Source: Desmodesmus armatus | Lineage: Eukaryota > Chlorophyta > Chlorophyceae > Sphaeropleales > Scenedesmaceae | NCBI GenBank assembly: GCA_007449985.2 | Contig: VIIQ02000222.1 | Location: 62,001 to 126,000, forward strand | Reading direction: 5' to 3' | Length of the DNA: 64,000 bases | Shown: positions 12,875-24,200 of the stretch, piece after piece | How the letters are laid out: each line of letters begins with the position of its first letter | Numbering within the stretch: position 1 is the stretch's first letter | The notes under the pieces: generated by a model | Database searches by the model: none | The model's input: the letters and a program-made list of their open reading frames with translations, nothing else | Told to the model about the DNA's origin: nothing | Translations under genes and position numbers: made by a program

Positions 12875-15800
12875 AAAACAGCGCTGAGGGTGCAACATGC
12901 ACAAGTTGACGTTCCAGCCAATAAAACGAGGCTCTATCAGGCCGTTGCACCCTTTTTTGGCCGTTGCTGGCAGAAAGCACTGTTAGGAAGTGTCGCCGAA
13001 GCAGGTGCATGATCATCGCATGTGGCCACATGCGCAGTTGAGCTTGGTTTGCTAGAGGCCGGATGCTGCCCCTGTCAGTGTCTGTGTCACTGACAGTCAA
13101 TTCCGCAGGTTGAATGCATCCGGCTGCCCAGCCATACTCTGGGTCTGACCCGTATAGGTGTTGAGAGACTGCTTGCATGCAGCGCGTGCGCATGTGCTGT
13201 GCTTCATTCTTGGTATGCATTCAGGCCGTAGCTGCACTTGTATCGAGTGTGGATGACTTCAAGTTCCTACCACAAGTTGTGGTAAGAGTGGGACAGGCGG
13301 CCTGCAGGAGCCCCTACAGTAGCGTGAGGACAGATGGACATGCAGCAGGCATGCCTATGATGCAGCCTGCCACAATTGCTCATGTTGTGGGTGTTGCCGC
13401 TGGCGGCTCGGCAGTGTGATCAGGTAGTGTACTGCCTCAGTGATTCGGCCCAATGCAAAAGGTATTTGCTTGCCAACACCGGTCGGACCGTGTTTGCGGA
13501 ACACGCCTACATGTTGTCGCATGGAATGCAATGGCTCTTGAATGTATATATGTGTCGTTGTTTTCTACTTCATTCTTGTGCACGGTTTGTTGGACTTGTG
13601 CCCGGCTGATGCAGACATCCTGGTTCAAAGGGTTACAGTTACACCATGTGGCAGCGCCACAACAGCCTAGGCCTGGCACCCCCCGGCGAATGTTCCATAT
13701 TTGTGGGATGAACTTACACCCGCGGCAGCGGGTGTGGTACACCCTTAGGCCCGGCTTGGTGGGGGTTGCAGGGTTCTGAGGGTCAGGGGGCTTGAAGCTG
13801 TCTGGTTGGCTTGCAAGCAGGGTTTTAAGGTCAGAACCGAACTATCACGGTTGCATGTTTTGAGGCTCGTGCCGTGTTCCACACTGCACCCTGGTGCCAA
13901 CAGAGGGCAGACTTGGTGCAACAAGTGCAGCTCTGCAGGATGAGGTGCCCAAAACATGACAGGGCCAAGGGTCCAGCAAGCATGTAAACTCGCTTGTGCA
14001 AGCATGGATAACATGCACAAAGGGCTCCTGAGATCAGGCAATGTGTGCACGCTAACAGCTGTCGATAGCTGAAGGCAGGTCATGGCAGAATCTACTGCAG
14101 TCTAGCTTGTTCAGGCAGTTTGCCAGTCCAGCAAGAAACATAACGGCCATGACAGTATGCAAAGACAACCGTGCAACATTGGAGTAGGCAGCACCCAGTT
14201 TGTGTGTGCCAACCGGTTTGTGTGCTGCAAGGCCCTTGCGCTGCAGGGCCGGGCAGGGCATGCACGATGGCCTGGCACCCCGGACTGCTGCTGCCACTGA
14301 AACGCGAACCACTAGCATCTGCATAAAGGGTGGAGACTTCAAGCTAGGCACATAGTCACTGCTGGTGACAGTAGGGACGGCAGGAGGGACGGCAGAAGTT
14401 CGTACGGCAGCAGTGCCGCCAGGGCCCGTCCCCTCGGGTAGGCCACTGCTGTTGGAGAACGACGTGCCGTGCTGTACGTGCAGTGCAGCTTGTTGGGCCC
14501 CTTGCTGCATGTCTCTGTGGTGTTCTGCAGCTGCTGGTGTGGCAGCAGCACCGTGGTGCTGCTGCTGACTGGCGGTCATGTTGTGCGTCTTTGTTCAGCT
14601 GATGTGTCAACAGTAGCCCAAGTCTGACGTTTCCGTGGGCGTGATCTGGGAGTGACTATGAGTGGGATGCTCTCTAAGCAGAAGCTCTGCCCGGCAGAGT
14701 GGCACTCTGCTGCAAGCTGAGGCTGGCACTACCCACCAGTCACCACCGGCGGAATCACTGGACAGTGCTGCTGCTGTCAACAAGCATTTGAGCCGATAAG
14801 CCACAGATTGCATCTTCAGCACAGCTGCTGGAAGCCTGACTAGCAGCCATGGAAGAAGCGCTAGTCTGCAAACAATCATGCACAGCTGTTGACGTTCGGG
14901 GGACCAGCTGCCGCAACCTTGCACTGAGTGCGGGTTGACCACCTAGCAGACATTGCGCTGCGCCTGCGTGACTGCAGCTAGGCCTATCACGCACAGCCAG
15001 CTTGCTGTTCAGGCCATCAATCAACAAGCAAGGCTCAGGCCAGGGTGGTGGTGGCCATGTGAGTCACATGATGTGAGGGGATCACACCCCCTTGAGGCTT
15101 TTGACTGAAGCTGGGACAGTTGGTGCGGTTTCTTATGTTCACAGAGAGCGCATGTTTGTGCCTGAAGCTCCAAGATGGGCCCTGATCAGCTGAGAGTGCT
15201 GCAAGATGTACAATGTGACAGCAGCTTGGGAACTTGCGGAGGCCCCTGGCTCATCAAGTGGCCTTATAACATGCATGATAAGCTTGGTAATGCCTAACGC
15301 CAGCGGATGGGCTGCTTGGGGCTTTGGCTGACTCGCACTTGTAATTACATCGAATTTGCGTTTTCAGGTGCTTTGCGTAACACGCGCTATTCAAGCTGGA
15401 CGCGCACTCGTAAATGATCAACACCAATACATAACGTTTGAAGGGCTCAGCTGCCCGCGAAGGGTGCTTGGTAGTGCACAGTTGCAATTGGCCGTGACTG
15501 TGAAATTGGCAGGTTTTCGAAGAGGGCTCATGGGGCCCTGTAATGCACAATATGCTAGCCTATAACCATTAGAAGCTTTGAGTATGGTCCAGGTCTGGCC
15601 TGCGTGCCGCAGGAGGGCACACTTGTAATTGGCCGAAATTGGGTACCACAAATACCCAACCCCCCCTGCACCTGTTAGGACAGGCCAAGCAGCCGTCGAC
15701 ATACTACAGCGTGATGCGTGAGCGAACCTGTCACAGCAGGACTAAATGGCCCTTTCTCCCCCTGCTGCATGCTATGTTCTGTATCAAGTCACATTGGCAA

Positions 15801-16207
15801 CACACTGTTTGCTGCAGATTGGTGAGCTCAGCTGGTGTGAGATGCAGCTTTCTGTTTGCTGCATCCAATACAGTAGAAGACTTGACTTCACACAGTGTGG
15901 TGGTTACATCAGTACATTGCAATAGTGCCTGCATACTGGAAAACGGTTGTCACGGCAACCATGGAAGTTGTTGTGCAACAGTCATACTTCAGAGGACACC
16001 GCTGTCAGTGGGAGTCGGACTGACCACCTGAACCCTGAACGACAAAACCTCGGCGCTCCGCTGCCAGTCGGCGGCTGTTCAAGACACAGTCAGTGCTGGC
16101 GTTGCTGGTGCTGCTTGAGCAGGACATACTGAAAGCAAAGGCCATGCCAGAGAATGGTCACTGCATTCTGCAACTGCGAAGTCATCTTTCGGCCGCAACA
16201 GCCAGGG
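12875..16207. other. Stretch with only weak coding signals
   Basis: A plus frame preceded by a plausible acceptor (about 13225-13419, containing DDFKFLPQVVVRVGQAACR) could be a lone exon of an unseen gene. A minus Gln/His-rich frame at 14052-14579 is listed separately. The rest shows no coherent splice chain. Minus-strand TGTAA (TTACA on plus, 15904-15908) lies about 300 bases beyond the stop of the EF-hand-like gene and may be its polyadenylation motif. Confidence 0.35.
14052..14579 (-). CDS. Hypothetical protein, weak
   Basis: A 175-codon frame begins MTASQQQHHGAAATPAAAEHH. The first 75 or so residues are low-complexity and hydrophilic, as in many proteins of this genome (…SDYVPSLKSPPFMQ). 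The remainder is Cys/Leu-rich and looks non-coding, so a splice may leave the frame near residue 85. No domain recognised. Confidence 0.2.
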   Translation of the reverse strand: MTASQQQHHGAAATPAAAEHHRDMQQGAQQAALHVQHGTSFSNSSGLPEGTGPGGTAAVRTSAVPPAVPTVTSSDYVPSLKSPPFMQMLVVRVSVAAAVRGARPSCMPCPALQRKGLAAHKPVGTHKLGAAYSNVARLSLHTVMAVMFLAGLANCLNKLDCSRFCHDLPSAIDSC

Positions 16208-18042
16208 TCACAGCAGGGTCATGTAGCCGTAGTATGTAGCGTGTGTCCTGCCCTCCTTCTTGGTGACATCTGTGTGGGGCAGGGTGAAGCGCTCCCCTGG
16301 GGCCTCGTGATGGGGCTTGGGGGCATGCCAGCCAACCTGAACAGACACACAGATCCACACCACACATGTTGTTTAGTCACACAAGCTCTGCTAGACACTC
16401 ACGGATAGACAAATGTCGTAGGACTTATCACTGAGGGCTGCATACTGTTGCCCAGTACAGTTGCTCTGCTACGTCAATGGTTGTCACAATGCAATGTGGC
16501 ACACGGTCATCCTGAATATTTGAGCCACTGGCATGCATATTGAATGCTTGCATCACCGCATGATGCCAGCATTCAGTATGCATGCCAGTGGCTCAAAACA
16601 TCAGTCAAAACATCAGAATGACCATGTGCCACATCGCCCTGTGTCAACCATCGACGTCACGTAGTACAAGTGGCACGGTCACTGAGTGACCAATTGGAGC
16701 ATGCCCACAGCCAAGCACTTAGTTGCCAGCTGTAGCATTGGCAGTCAACTCAAGTCGATAGGCCTTGGCAAGCTGCATGAAAGACACTGCACTCCATGCC
16801 ACTCACCGTCTGTGCTGCAGTGATCGGCTCCTGCAGCGCCCGCTGCGCATTCCACTCCACCCGCCGGTGCTGCTTCTTGTCGGCTGCCATACGGTTGAAG
16901 CTGCTGTACTGCCGTGCCTGCTGCGGCTGTACACTCCACTCCCGCAGGGCCATTATGGCTGTCGTGTACTCATCATGAGTCATGATGCAGCCGCGGTCAA
17001 AGTCCAGGAACTGCACCAGCAGACAGCAGGGCAACGGGGGGGGGGGGGGGCAACCGTTGAAGTTGAACAACCACCCGGGTGCAGTGACTTATATTCTATG
17101 CAGCACAGTGTGCTGGCCGCCACCAGAATGAGCCCTACCCTCCTCATGACTTGCCATGCCTTGTTTGGAACAGCATCCTTGCCCCCCCCCCCCCCCCCCC
17201 GGGGGCCCCCAGGCTGCCTGCTTACCGAGAACCAAGCTGCCAGCTCTGCTTTGTGTGCCTGCCTGCCCAGCACTGCATTCAGCATCTCACCCAGCTTCCC
17301 CCGCAGCACACTGCTGTCTGGGTCAACCTGCAGCAGCAGCAGCAGCACAATATCTGGATAGCTGCCAACTTGAGACCGGAGGGGCTTTGCAATGCCGCCG
17401 GACAGCATGAAACAACACCCAACAACATGTGATCGCAGCGCCTGCTGGGCTTTGGTGGCAGGGAGGCTGCACCAGCCCAATGACTGCAAATTGTGGTGGC
17501 TGCTGCTTTGGTGCTGCTGTCCTGACTGTTGCTTTGGTGCTGTCGGACCAGGTTCCTGCAAAGTTGTGTTGCATTCACCTGCAGAGTCTCTGCCATGGCC
17601 TTGCCCCTGCTGGTGCCTGAGAGCTTGTGCAGCTGGAATGCCTGCTCGTACGCGGCTTCATCTATGTCGTGGAATGGGTAGTGTAGGGTGCTGGCTGCTG
17701 TGTCAAAGAAGGGGTCGGTGGCACCCAGCGTCCTGCAGCACGAGCAGCGGCACACGAATAATGTTGCAACCAATTGGTGTTTTGACAAATGTGTGCACAC
17801 ACGGTCATCAGCAGGAAGTGGTGAAGGTAATGAGTGGGTGATAGTGAGTGGTGATACAGCAATGGGTAGTGATGCATCTGGCGGTGCTGACTTTGTCATG
17901 CTGCAGTAGTGGACATGTACCGTACAGCTAGGACCAGCAACAACTGCTGGAGGGGGACAGCTGGTGCAGCATGCACAGCTGAGTGTGAGACTCACGTCAT
18001 GCCGAAGAAGTGGCCGCTGTTTGCCAATGGGTCTGCAGCCAT
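16208..18042 (-). CDS. 211-aa protein with an EF-hand-like segment, function unknown
   Basis: Five exons on the minus strand, 18042-17996, 17732-17579, 17327-17226, 17010-16807, 16336-16208, all GT-AG and all in phase, give 211 residues from MAADPLANSGHFFGM to GYMTLL. Residues about 102-120 (FLDFDRGCIMTHDEYTTAI) look like a degenerate EF-hand: Asp at the loop start, Gly in mid-loop, hydrophobic Ile, Asp-Glu at the end. The C-terminus is rich in His, Pro and Tyr (WHAPKPHHEAPGERF, THATYYGYM), a composition common in axonemal microtubule-inner proteins. A ciliary role is only a guess from composition. It is transcribed divergently from HISB, with 407 bases between start codons. Intron 3 holds poly-G and poly-C runs. 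Confidence 0.75.
16468..16663. repeat. Long palindrome (fold-back element)
   Basis: Arms of about 80 bases pair with a few mismatches around a short loop near 16553. Matching blocks include GAGCCACTGGCATGCAT against ATGCATGCCAGTGGCTC, and GTGGCACACGGTCAT against ATGACCATGTGCCAC. The outer ends (CTACGTCAATGGTTG and CAACCATCGACGT) also pair. It lies in intron 4 of the minus-strand EF-hand-like gene. Confidence 0.75.
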
Positions 18043-18449
18043 GGTTGCAGTGTGGACTGCTGGACAGGAAGCTTCAACAGCAGCAGGTCCAATGTTTCCA
18101 GGAACTGGTGCCTGGGTGTTTGGCTGCTCGAGAGCTAATCAAAAAGTATCAGTATTGCGATGAAGTCGTATTTCTGGGGTTGGCTGTGTCCGTGAACTGT
18201 TCCTTGCAGGGTTGAGGGACACTCCTGTTTTGTGTGTATTGGGACTGCTGCAGAAGTCACTCGCATGAACCTTCAGAAGAATAAAATGGTACGAAGTCGT
18301 TCGGGGAGGTCTGGGCTGCACCTTGAATGACCGGGAAAAGTAACACCTTGCAACAGCCTTGAGGGAAGGGGGAAGGCTAGTCGCCCACCGTCAACTTGCT
18401 TCTGTAGTTACCCAGAACGATCCGCCGTACCAGAGCCTCTGCCGACACC
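18043..18449. promoter_or_regulatory. Divergent promoter region
   Basis: This 407-bp interval separates the start codons of the EF-hand-like gene (minus) and HISB (plus), so both promoters must lie here or in 5' UTRs. No TATA box or other motif is clear. Confidence 0.4.
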
Positions 18450-20352
18450 ATGCTGTCCCGCCTCAGCCAACCCACTGCAACTACCAGCTGCTGCTCCCGA
18501 CAGCAGCAACCGAGACTGTGCAGGGCACGCACCGTGCGTGTACGTGCAGCAGCAGGTCCTTCAACCGAAGCAGCTGCAGCCATGCACGCAGCAGGCAATG
18601 GCACAGCCCAGCAGCAGCAGCAGCAAGCCCATGCGCCGCAGTGGCAACCCCTGCCTGAAGTCATGGGCAAGCGTGTGGCTATCGTGAAGCGTAAAACCAA
18701 GGAGACCAGCGTAGAAGTCCGTTTGAACCTGGACGGCACGGGGAAGTGTGTCACAAACACACCAGTTGGCTTCTTCAACCACATGCTAGACCAGCTAGCC
18801 TCGCATGGTCTGTTTGATGTCTATGTCGAGGCACAAGGGGACACCTGGATCGACGACCACCACACAGTCGAGGACATCGCTCTGGCCCTAGGCAGTGCTT
18901 TCTCACAGGCCCTTGGAGACAGGAAGGGCATCCACAGGTGGGTTACATGGTGGCAGCTGATGGGCTCTGACTTGTGAGGGTCAAGCTGGCAAGGTGTAGC
19001 TTGCATTGGGCAAGCCACACAGTCCACAGCGGTGGTCACAGGTTGAGGAATTTATAGAAGCGTTCGGGGAAGGGAGGCAGGCTTATGCCACCCCCTGAGC
19101 ATGAATAGCAGCAGGCATAGCAGAACAAGACTGGAAGGCACTTCTGGCACCACACCCTTTGGACAGTAGTTGCCATAGGGGCTGGGGCATGTGTGTGCGC
19201 GTCTGGATTGGTTGTGTTATGGTGGGAGGGGGGGGTCGCATCAGCCTGCAAATGCAGGTGGTAGCAGGGGGGGGGGGTCAGTATCAAGCCAGCATACGCA
19301 GCTGTCAGCTGGTGGTGGTGATGGTGGTGGTGGTGTCAGGAGCTTCTCCATCATATCAGAAAGGTGGCACCTCACTAAGCTGGTTTGTTCCTCTAGGGCA
19401 GTGCCGTGCTACCTCATGCTGTCCGGCGCTGACTGTGCTGTGATGTGCTGTGATGTTGCACCACCCCTTCCTGCAGGTTTGGCGAGTTCTGTGCGCCGCT
19501 GGACGAGGCGTTGACGCACGTGGTGCTGGACCTGTCAGGTCGCGCGCACCTGTCCTGCGACCTGCAGATCCCAGCACAGCGCATTGGCACATTTGACACG
19601 GAGCTGGTGGAACACTTCTTCATGTCCTTTGCAAACACATCGGGTGAGCAGCGACAACAACAGCAGCAGCAGCTGCAAAAGCGACAGTAGCATTGGCAGC
19701 GGCAGCCGCACAGAGGCAGTGGGTTCTGGCAGCTCAGCCTTGCAGAATAAGCGTATGCATATGGGCACTAGCGGCAGTGGCGGCAGCAGCCATTATGAAA
19801 TAGCGCTGGCAATGTGTGCAAGCAATGGCCTGTGCTAGACCTTTGCTGCTTTGTGAACACTGGGTGACATCTTGTAACCTTACCTTAGAAGGGTTTTCCC
19901 CTCCGTCTTCATGGCGTGGTCAGCGGTGGGGTGGGGTGTCTGTGTGTTGCTTGGTGCCCGCAGGCACCACCAGCAGCTTATGCAGATGGGCATCGTGCCC
20001 ACTGCTGGTAGCAGTAATGACAGCCCGTATGAAGTAGCGCTGGCAGTGTTTGCAAGCAATGGCTTGTGCTAGACCTTTGCTGCCTCTTGAACACTAGACA
20101 ACATCTTGTGCTGCCTCAGAAGCTTCTCTCGAGTCCGTCATGTTGTCGCAAACTGGGTGGTGTCGTGTGTCTGTGTTATGCTGTTGCGCAGGCACCACCC
20201 TGCACATACGGCAGCTAGCGGGCAAGAACAGCCACCACATTGTGGAGTGCACCTTCAAGGCTTTTGCACGCGCACTGAGGAAGGCGACAGAGGTTGATGA
20301 GCGCCGGGCGGGGCAGATTGCCAGCAGCAAGGGAGTGCTGACGCAGCAGTGA
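18450..20352 (+). CDS. HISB: Imidazoleglycerol-phosphate dehydratase, plastid precursor (EC 4.2.1.19)
   Basis: Three exons, 18450-18937, 19477-19643 and 20192-20352, join in phase (2 then 1) to give 271 residues. It catalyses dehydration of imidazole glycerol phosphate to imidazole acetol phosphate in histidine synthesis; in plants and algae this is plastidial. The first 70 or so residues ([12 protein letters not shown]..., Arg/Ser/Ala/Gln-rich, no acidic residues at the start) look like a transit peptide. The mature enzyme shows the family's metal-binding and catalytic blocks: [53 protein letters not shown] and FKAFARAL, ending SSKGVLTQQ. Intron 2 and the 3' end carry tandem duplications that copy exon sequence (listed separately). 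The only distant candidate poly(A) motif is TGTAA at 21055. Confidence 0.97.
19761..20216 (+). repeat. Tandem duplication spanning the intron 2/exon 3 boundary of HISB
   Basis: Two diverged copies of about 225-231 bp (19761-19985 and 19986-20216) share TAGCGCTGGCA, GTGCTAGACCTTTGCTGC and, at their right ends, a splice acceptor followed by GGCACCACC. The real exon 3 begins at 20192 with GCACCACC. The left copy has a decoy acceptor (CCCGCAG|GCACCACC, pseudo-exon start 19964) with the same first codons, after which the sequence diverges. Confidence 0.8.
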
Positions 20353-20505
20353 GGGACTGCACTGCTGTCACGCAGTCATGGCGGCTAAGGCAGCGGCAGT
20401 TGGGAGCAAGGACAGGGCAGCAGCAAGGGCGTGCTGACGCAGCAGTGAGGGACTGAACTGCTGGCACGCAGTGACGGTGGCCGGAGCAGCGGCAGTTCGG
20501 CAGAT
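20311..20505 (+). repeat. Tandem duplication of the HISB stop-codon region
   Basis: A unit of about 100 bp covering the last codons, the TGA and the following 3' UTR (20311-20414) is repeated imperfectly at 20415-20505. Both contain CAGCAGCAAGGG, GTGCTGACGCAGCAGTGA and GGGACTG. The second copy therefore holds a vestigial C-terminus and stop inside the 3' UTR. Confidence 0.8.
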
Positions 20506-21299
20506 GAAGAGTGTGCAGCAGCCCAGCTGCAGCCACAGCAGGAGCGCAAGGCAGGCAGCAGGCAGACGGTTTGGGCAGGAATCTTAGCAGTGGCTGCGGT
20601 AGCATGGCGAACCAGTGAGATGGAGGCCGCAGCAGTGGCGTGTAGGGTCCTCCTGGCGCTGCTGTTGTGGTTTGCTAGTGGGATGTGCTGCCAATTGTGT
20701 GCTGTATAATAGCGGCATTGGCTGTGTGCCTTTGCTGGCAAGATGCAGGACAGCAGGACGGCCTGCTCAAACTGCAGCAACGTGGCAGGAGGTTTTGCAC
20801 CTCTGCATGATGAACCAGAGGCTGTCAGTCATTTTGCGGGCGGATTTGTTGTCTGCATGATGATGTTGGTCAGTGTTGGTCGGTGGCACAGGAGTGGTGC
20901 TTATGGCAGCAGCTGCTGGCCGGCTGGCTGGGCCTGTCCCAGGGTGGTGATTAGTTGAGCATGTGCAGGCATGTGCTGAAATGTTGTGCTGAGGCCTAGC
21001 AGCACTTCCCATCGCTCAGCGTGCGATGTGTTTGGGGATGGTCTGTACAGTAGGTGTAAGGCGGTTGGGCCCATGACTCACCTGGCGCCAGGTGTTTCTG
21101 GTGGTGGGGTTTGGGGTTTGGCAAGTGCGGTCCAGCGAAACTGGTAGTGGGCAGTCCTGTGAAGTTTCTCACAAAAAGCTTTCACAGTATTGAAAGTCCA
21201 CGTTGATTGCTCATCTGCTGGTGAGACATTGGGATAATTTAGTGAAATACCAGAGAGAAAGCCTTTCCCTTGGACTGCTGCTGTGGTTGCTAAGATAAG
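20506..21299. other. HISB 3' UTR and intergenic region
   Basis: No gene seen. TGTAA at 21055-21059 may end HISB transcripts, which would make a 3' UTR of about 700 bases. The rest is the probable promoter of the OTU1 gene. Confidence 0.35.
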
Positions 21300-24200
21300 A
21301 TGCAGTCCAGTGGAGGGTCCAGGTCAGCTGCAAGAGTGAGGTACTCGTACAGACCACCGTCGGATGAGAGCGAGGAGGCAATTGACGGCAGGTAAGAGCT
21401 GCAATGACGATCCCTCCCCCAGCTGTCGATTGAGGGTAGGCTGCGGCCGCGGTTCGCAGCGTAAAATGCTTGAAACTTCAAGATCTAATTGTTTGAGTGG
21501 GTTTTCACAAGGGCTGAGGAGTGACCTGGTGTCACCATGTGTCTTTGCTGGTGCTGCTGCTACTGCCTATGTAACCCCATGCCTCTGTGTTACTGTACAT
21601 CCTGTCCAGGGCTGAATCCGATGCAGGAGATGATAGTGAATACGAGGCTCCTGCAGCACAAGCAGCACCAGCAGCAGCTGCAGCTGCGCCTAGCGCTTCT
21701 CTAGCGGCGCCAGCAAGTGGCAGCAGCGGCAGCACAAAGGCCAGCAGCAGCTCCAGCACACTCTCCCGGGTGCTGGACAGCGTACGAGACAATCCAACGC
21801 TGCTTGCAGGAGCAGCAGCCGGCCTGGCAGCAACAGGGGGCTTGGCCTTCCTTCTGTCAGCCCTCAGCAGGCGCAACAGCAGCAGCAATCACAACAGCTC
21901 GGCAGCCAAAGGCAAGGCAGCAGCAGCAGGCCCTGGTCCCAACAGTAAGGTCAAGGCCACAGCTTCGTGTGCGCCTTTGGCTGATGGCTCAGCAGTGGTG
22001 GTGCACCGGCCCATTGCTGCAGACAACAGCTGCCTGTTCAATGCTGTGGGGTACTGCATGCACCACAGCACCAACAGGGCACCCTTCCTGCGCCAGGTGG
22101 TGTCAAGGGAGGTCTCTAGTGACCCCCAGGTGAGGCTACAAGCCGTGTAGTGTAGGAATTCGGGTGGGGTGGGTGCGGGGGGGGGGGGGGGGGGTGTTTG
22201 TGTGTGTGGGGGTGGGTGGGGGGGGCACCTCACTGTGTGCGTGTAGGGGGGGACGGGGGCGGGGGCCAAAACCAGTGGCAACTTGGGTGTGTCACGTTTC
22301 TTGGGGGAGGGGTCAGGTGTGTCAGCAGAGGGCACACTTCCTGTGACAAGTGGTGTCAAGGGAGGTCGCAAGTGACCCACAGGTGAGGCTACAGGGATTG
22401 GGGTGGGGTGGGGAGGGTGGGGGGCGGGGTGCAAACCGCACCTGGGGGGGGGGGAGGGGACAGGGAGGGCAATCTTTAGCAACATGTGTGTGTCTCGTGT
22501 TTTGGGAGGACTCAGGTATGGCACAGAGAGAGCGCGACTTTGCAGCAGGTGATGTCAAGGGAGGTCTCCACTGACCCAGAGGTGTGACCACTGCAGCGTG
22601 TGGTTGCGGCTTTCTTTTTTTAGGGCCCCAGCTTGACAACATGGGCTTGTCATAGTTGTGAACTGCAGCAGCTGAGGGATCCTGTGCTTTTTACTAGGTG
22701 TTTACTGCAGCAGGGGGGGGGCCTGTCAGCATAGACTTATTCACTTCCGCTGGATGTTCACTGCAGCAGCTGATCAGCAGTACCAATGTACTGGGCTGCC
22801 TTGTATTTCCTGGGCCATGCCATGCTGTGCCCGTCCCTGGGGCATATGCTGTGTCGTGCTGACCTATGCTGTGCTCATGCCTACTACTTCTCTGTCTCGC
22901 ATCTGCTGTTGCTGTAGGAGTACTCAGCAGCTTTCCTAGGCATGGAGAACGCAGCCTACTGTGCCTGGATTACTAACCCGGCCCACTGGGGTGGCGGCAT
23001 AGAGCTGGCGATCCTAGCTTCACACTACAGGCGGGAGATAGCAGCTTGGAACCTGGCAACAGGGGCGTGTCACGTGTTTGGAGAGGACTCAGGTGTGTAG
23101 GGTATGCAGGAGGGGTCGGGGGTTGGGGGTGGGGTGGCGGGGGGGGGGGGGGGGGCAACGGCGACGGGGGCGTGTCACGTGTTTGGAGAGGACTCAGGTG
23201 TGTAGGGTATGCAGGAGGGGTCGGGGGTTGGGGGTGGGGTGGCGCGGGGGGGGGGGGGGGGGCACAACGGCGACGGGGGCGTGTCACGTGTTTGGAGAGG
23301 ACTCAGGTGTGTAGGGTATGCAGGCGGGGGCGGGGGTTGGGGTGTGGGGGGGGGGGCAACGGCGACGGGGGCGTGTCATGTGTTTGGGGAGGACTCAGGT
23401 GTGTGGGTATGTGGGTGGGGTGGCTGACAATGTAGTTGGGAAGCCAATCTGTGCAGCGCTGGCGGCGGCGGCCACTGCGGCACCAGCAGCCGTACAGCAG
23501 TGCAATTAGAGCAACAGCTATGATGGTTTTGGTAGGCAACATGTGGCAGCTGATGCGGCGACAAATGCATTGAACCATGCAATAGTAGCAGTAACAGCAA
23601 TTGGCAGGGTGAGGACTGAGGGTGGCTGACAGCCCATGCGTGGCGGAAGCAATTGGAAGAGAGGGGGCTGGCGCTTGTCGCTGTTCAACAGTTGACAGGC
23701 TGTTCACTTGTCTTGACAGTGGCTGTTGTCTATCGGCTGGCTCCGACACAGTCTGTTTGACGTATGCAGACTACCCCATGTTTTTTGCTGTGGCATGAAC
23801 TGCCTGTCTTGCCCTGCAGGCTACACCAAGCGTGTGATGGTGATATACAACGGGGTGCACTATGATGCTCTGGCTATCAGCCCAGGGCCCAGGGCGGTTC
23901 ATGAGGAAGACAGCACCGAGTTCAACCCACGCACCAGGCGTGGCAAGATGATCATAGCAGCGGCACAGAAGCTGGTGAGTAGCAAAGAAGCAGCCCATGC
24001 TCAGCAGCGGCAGAGAGCCCTGCTGTGACAGCCTCTTTCACAGCATCATGATGCTGTGCTGCGCCTGTGGCTACCCTGTGGTTCACACATGTGCATGTGG
24101 TGTGCCCTGTGCGTAGACTGCAAGCAGGCAGAATCAATATGTGTATTGCAAGCATGTTTGCATATGACTTATGTGCCGTTTCAGTGTGTCCATGTGCTCT

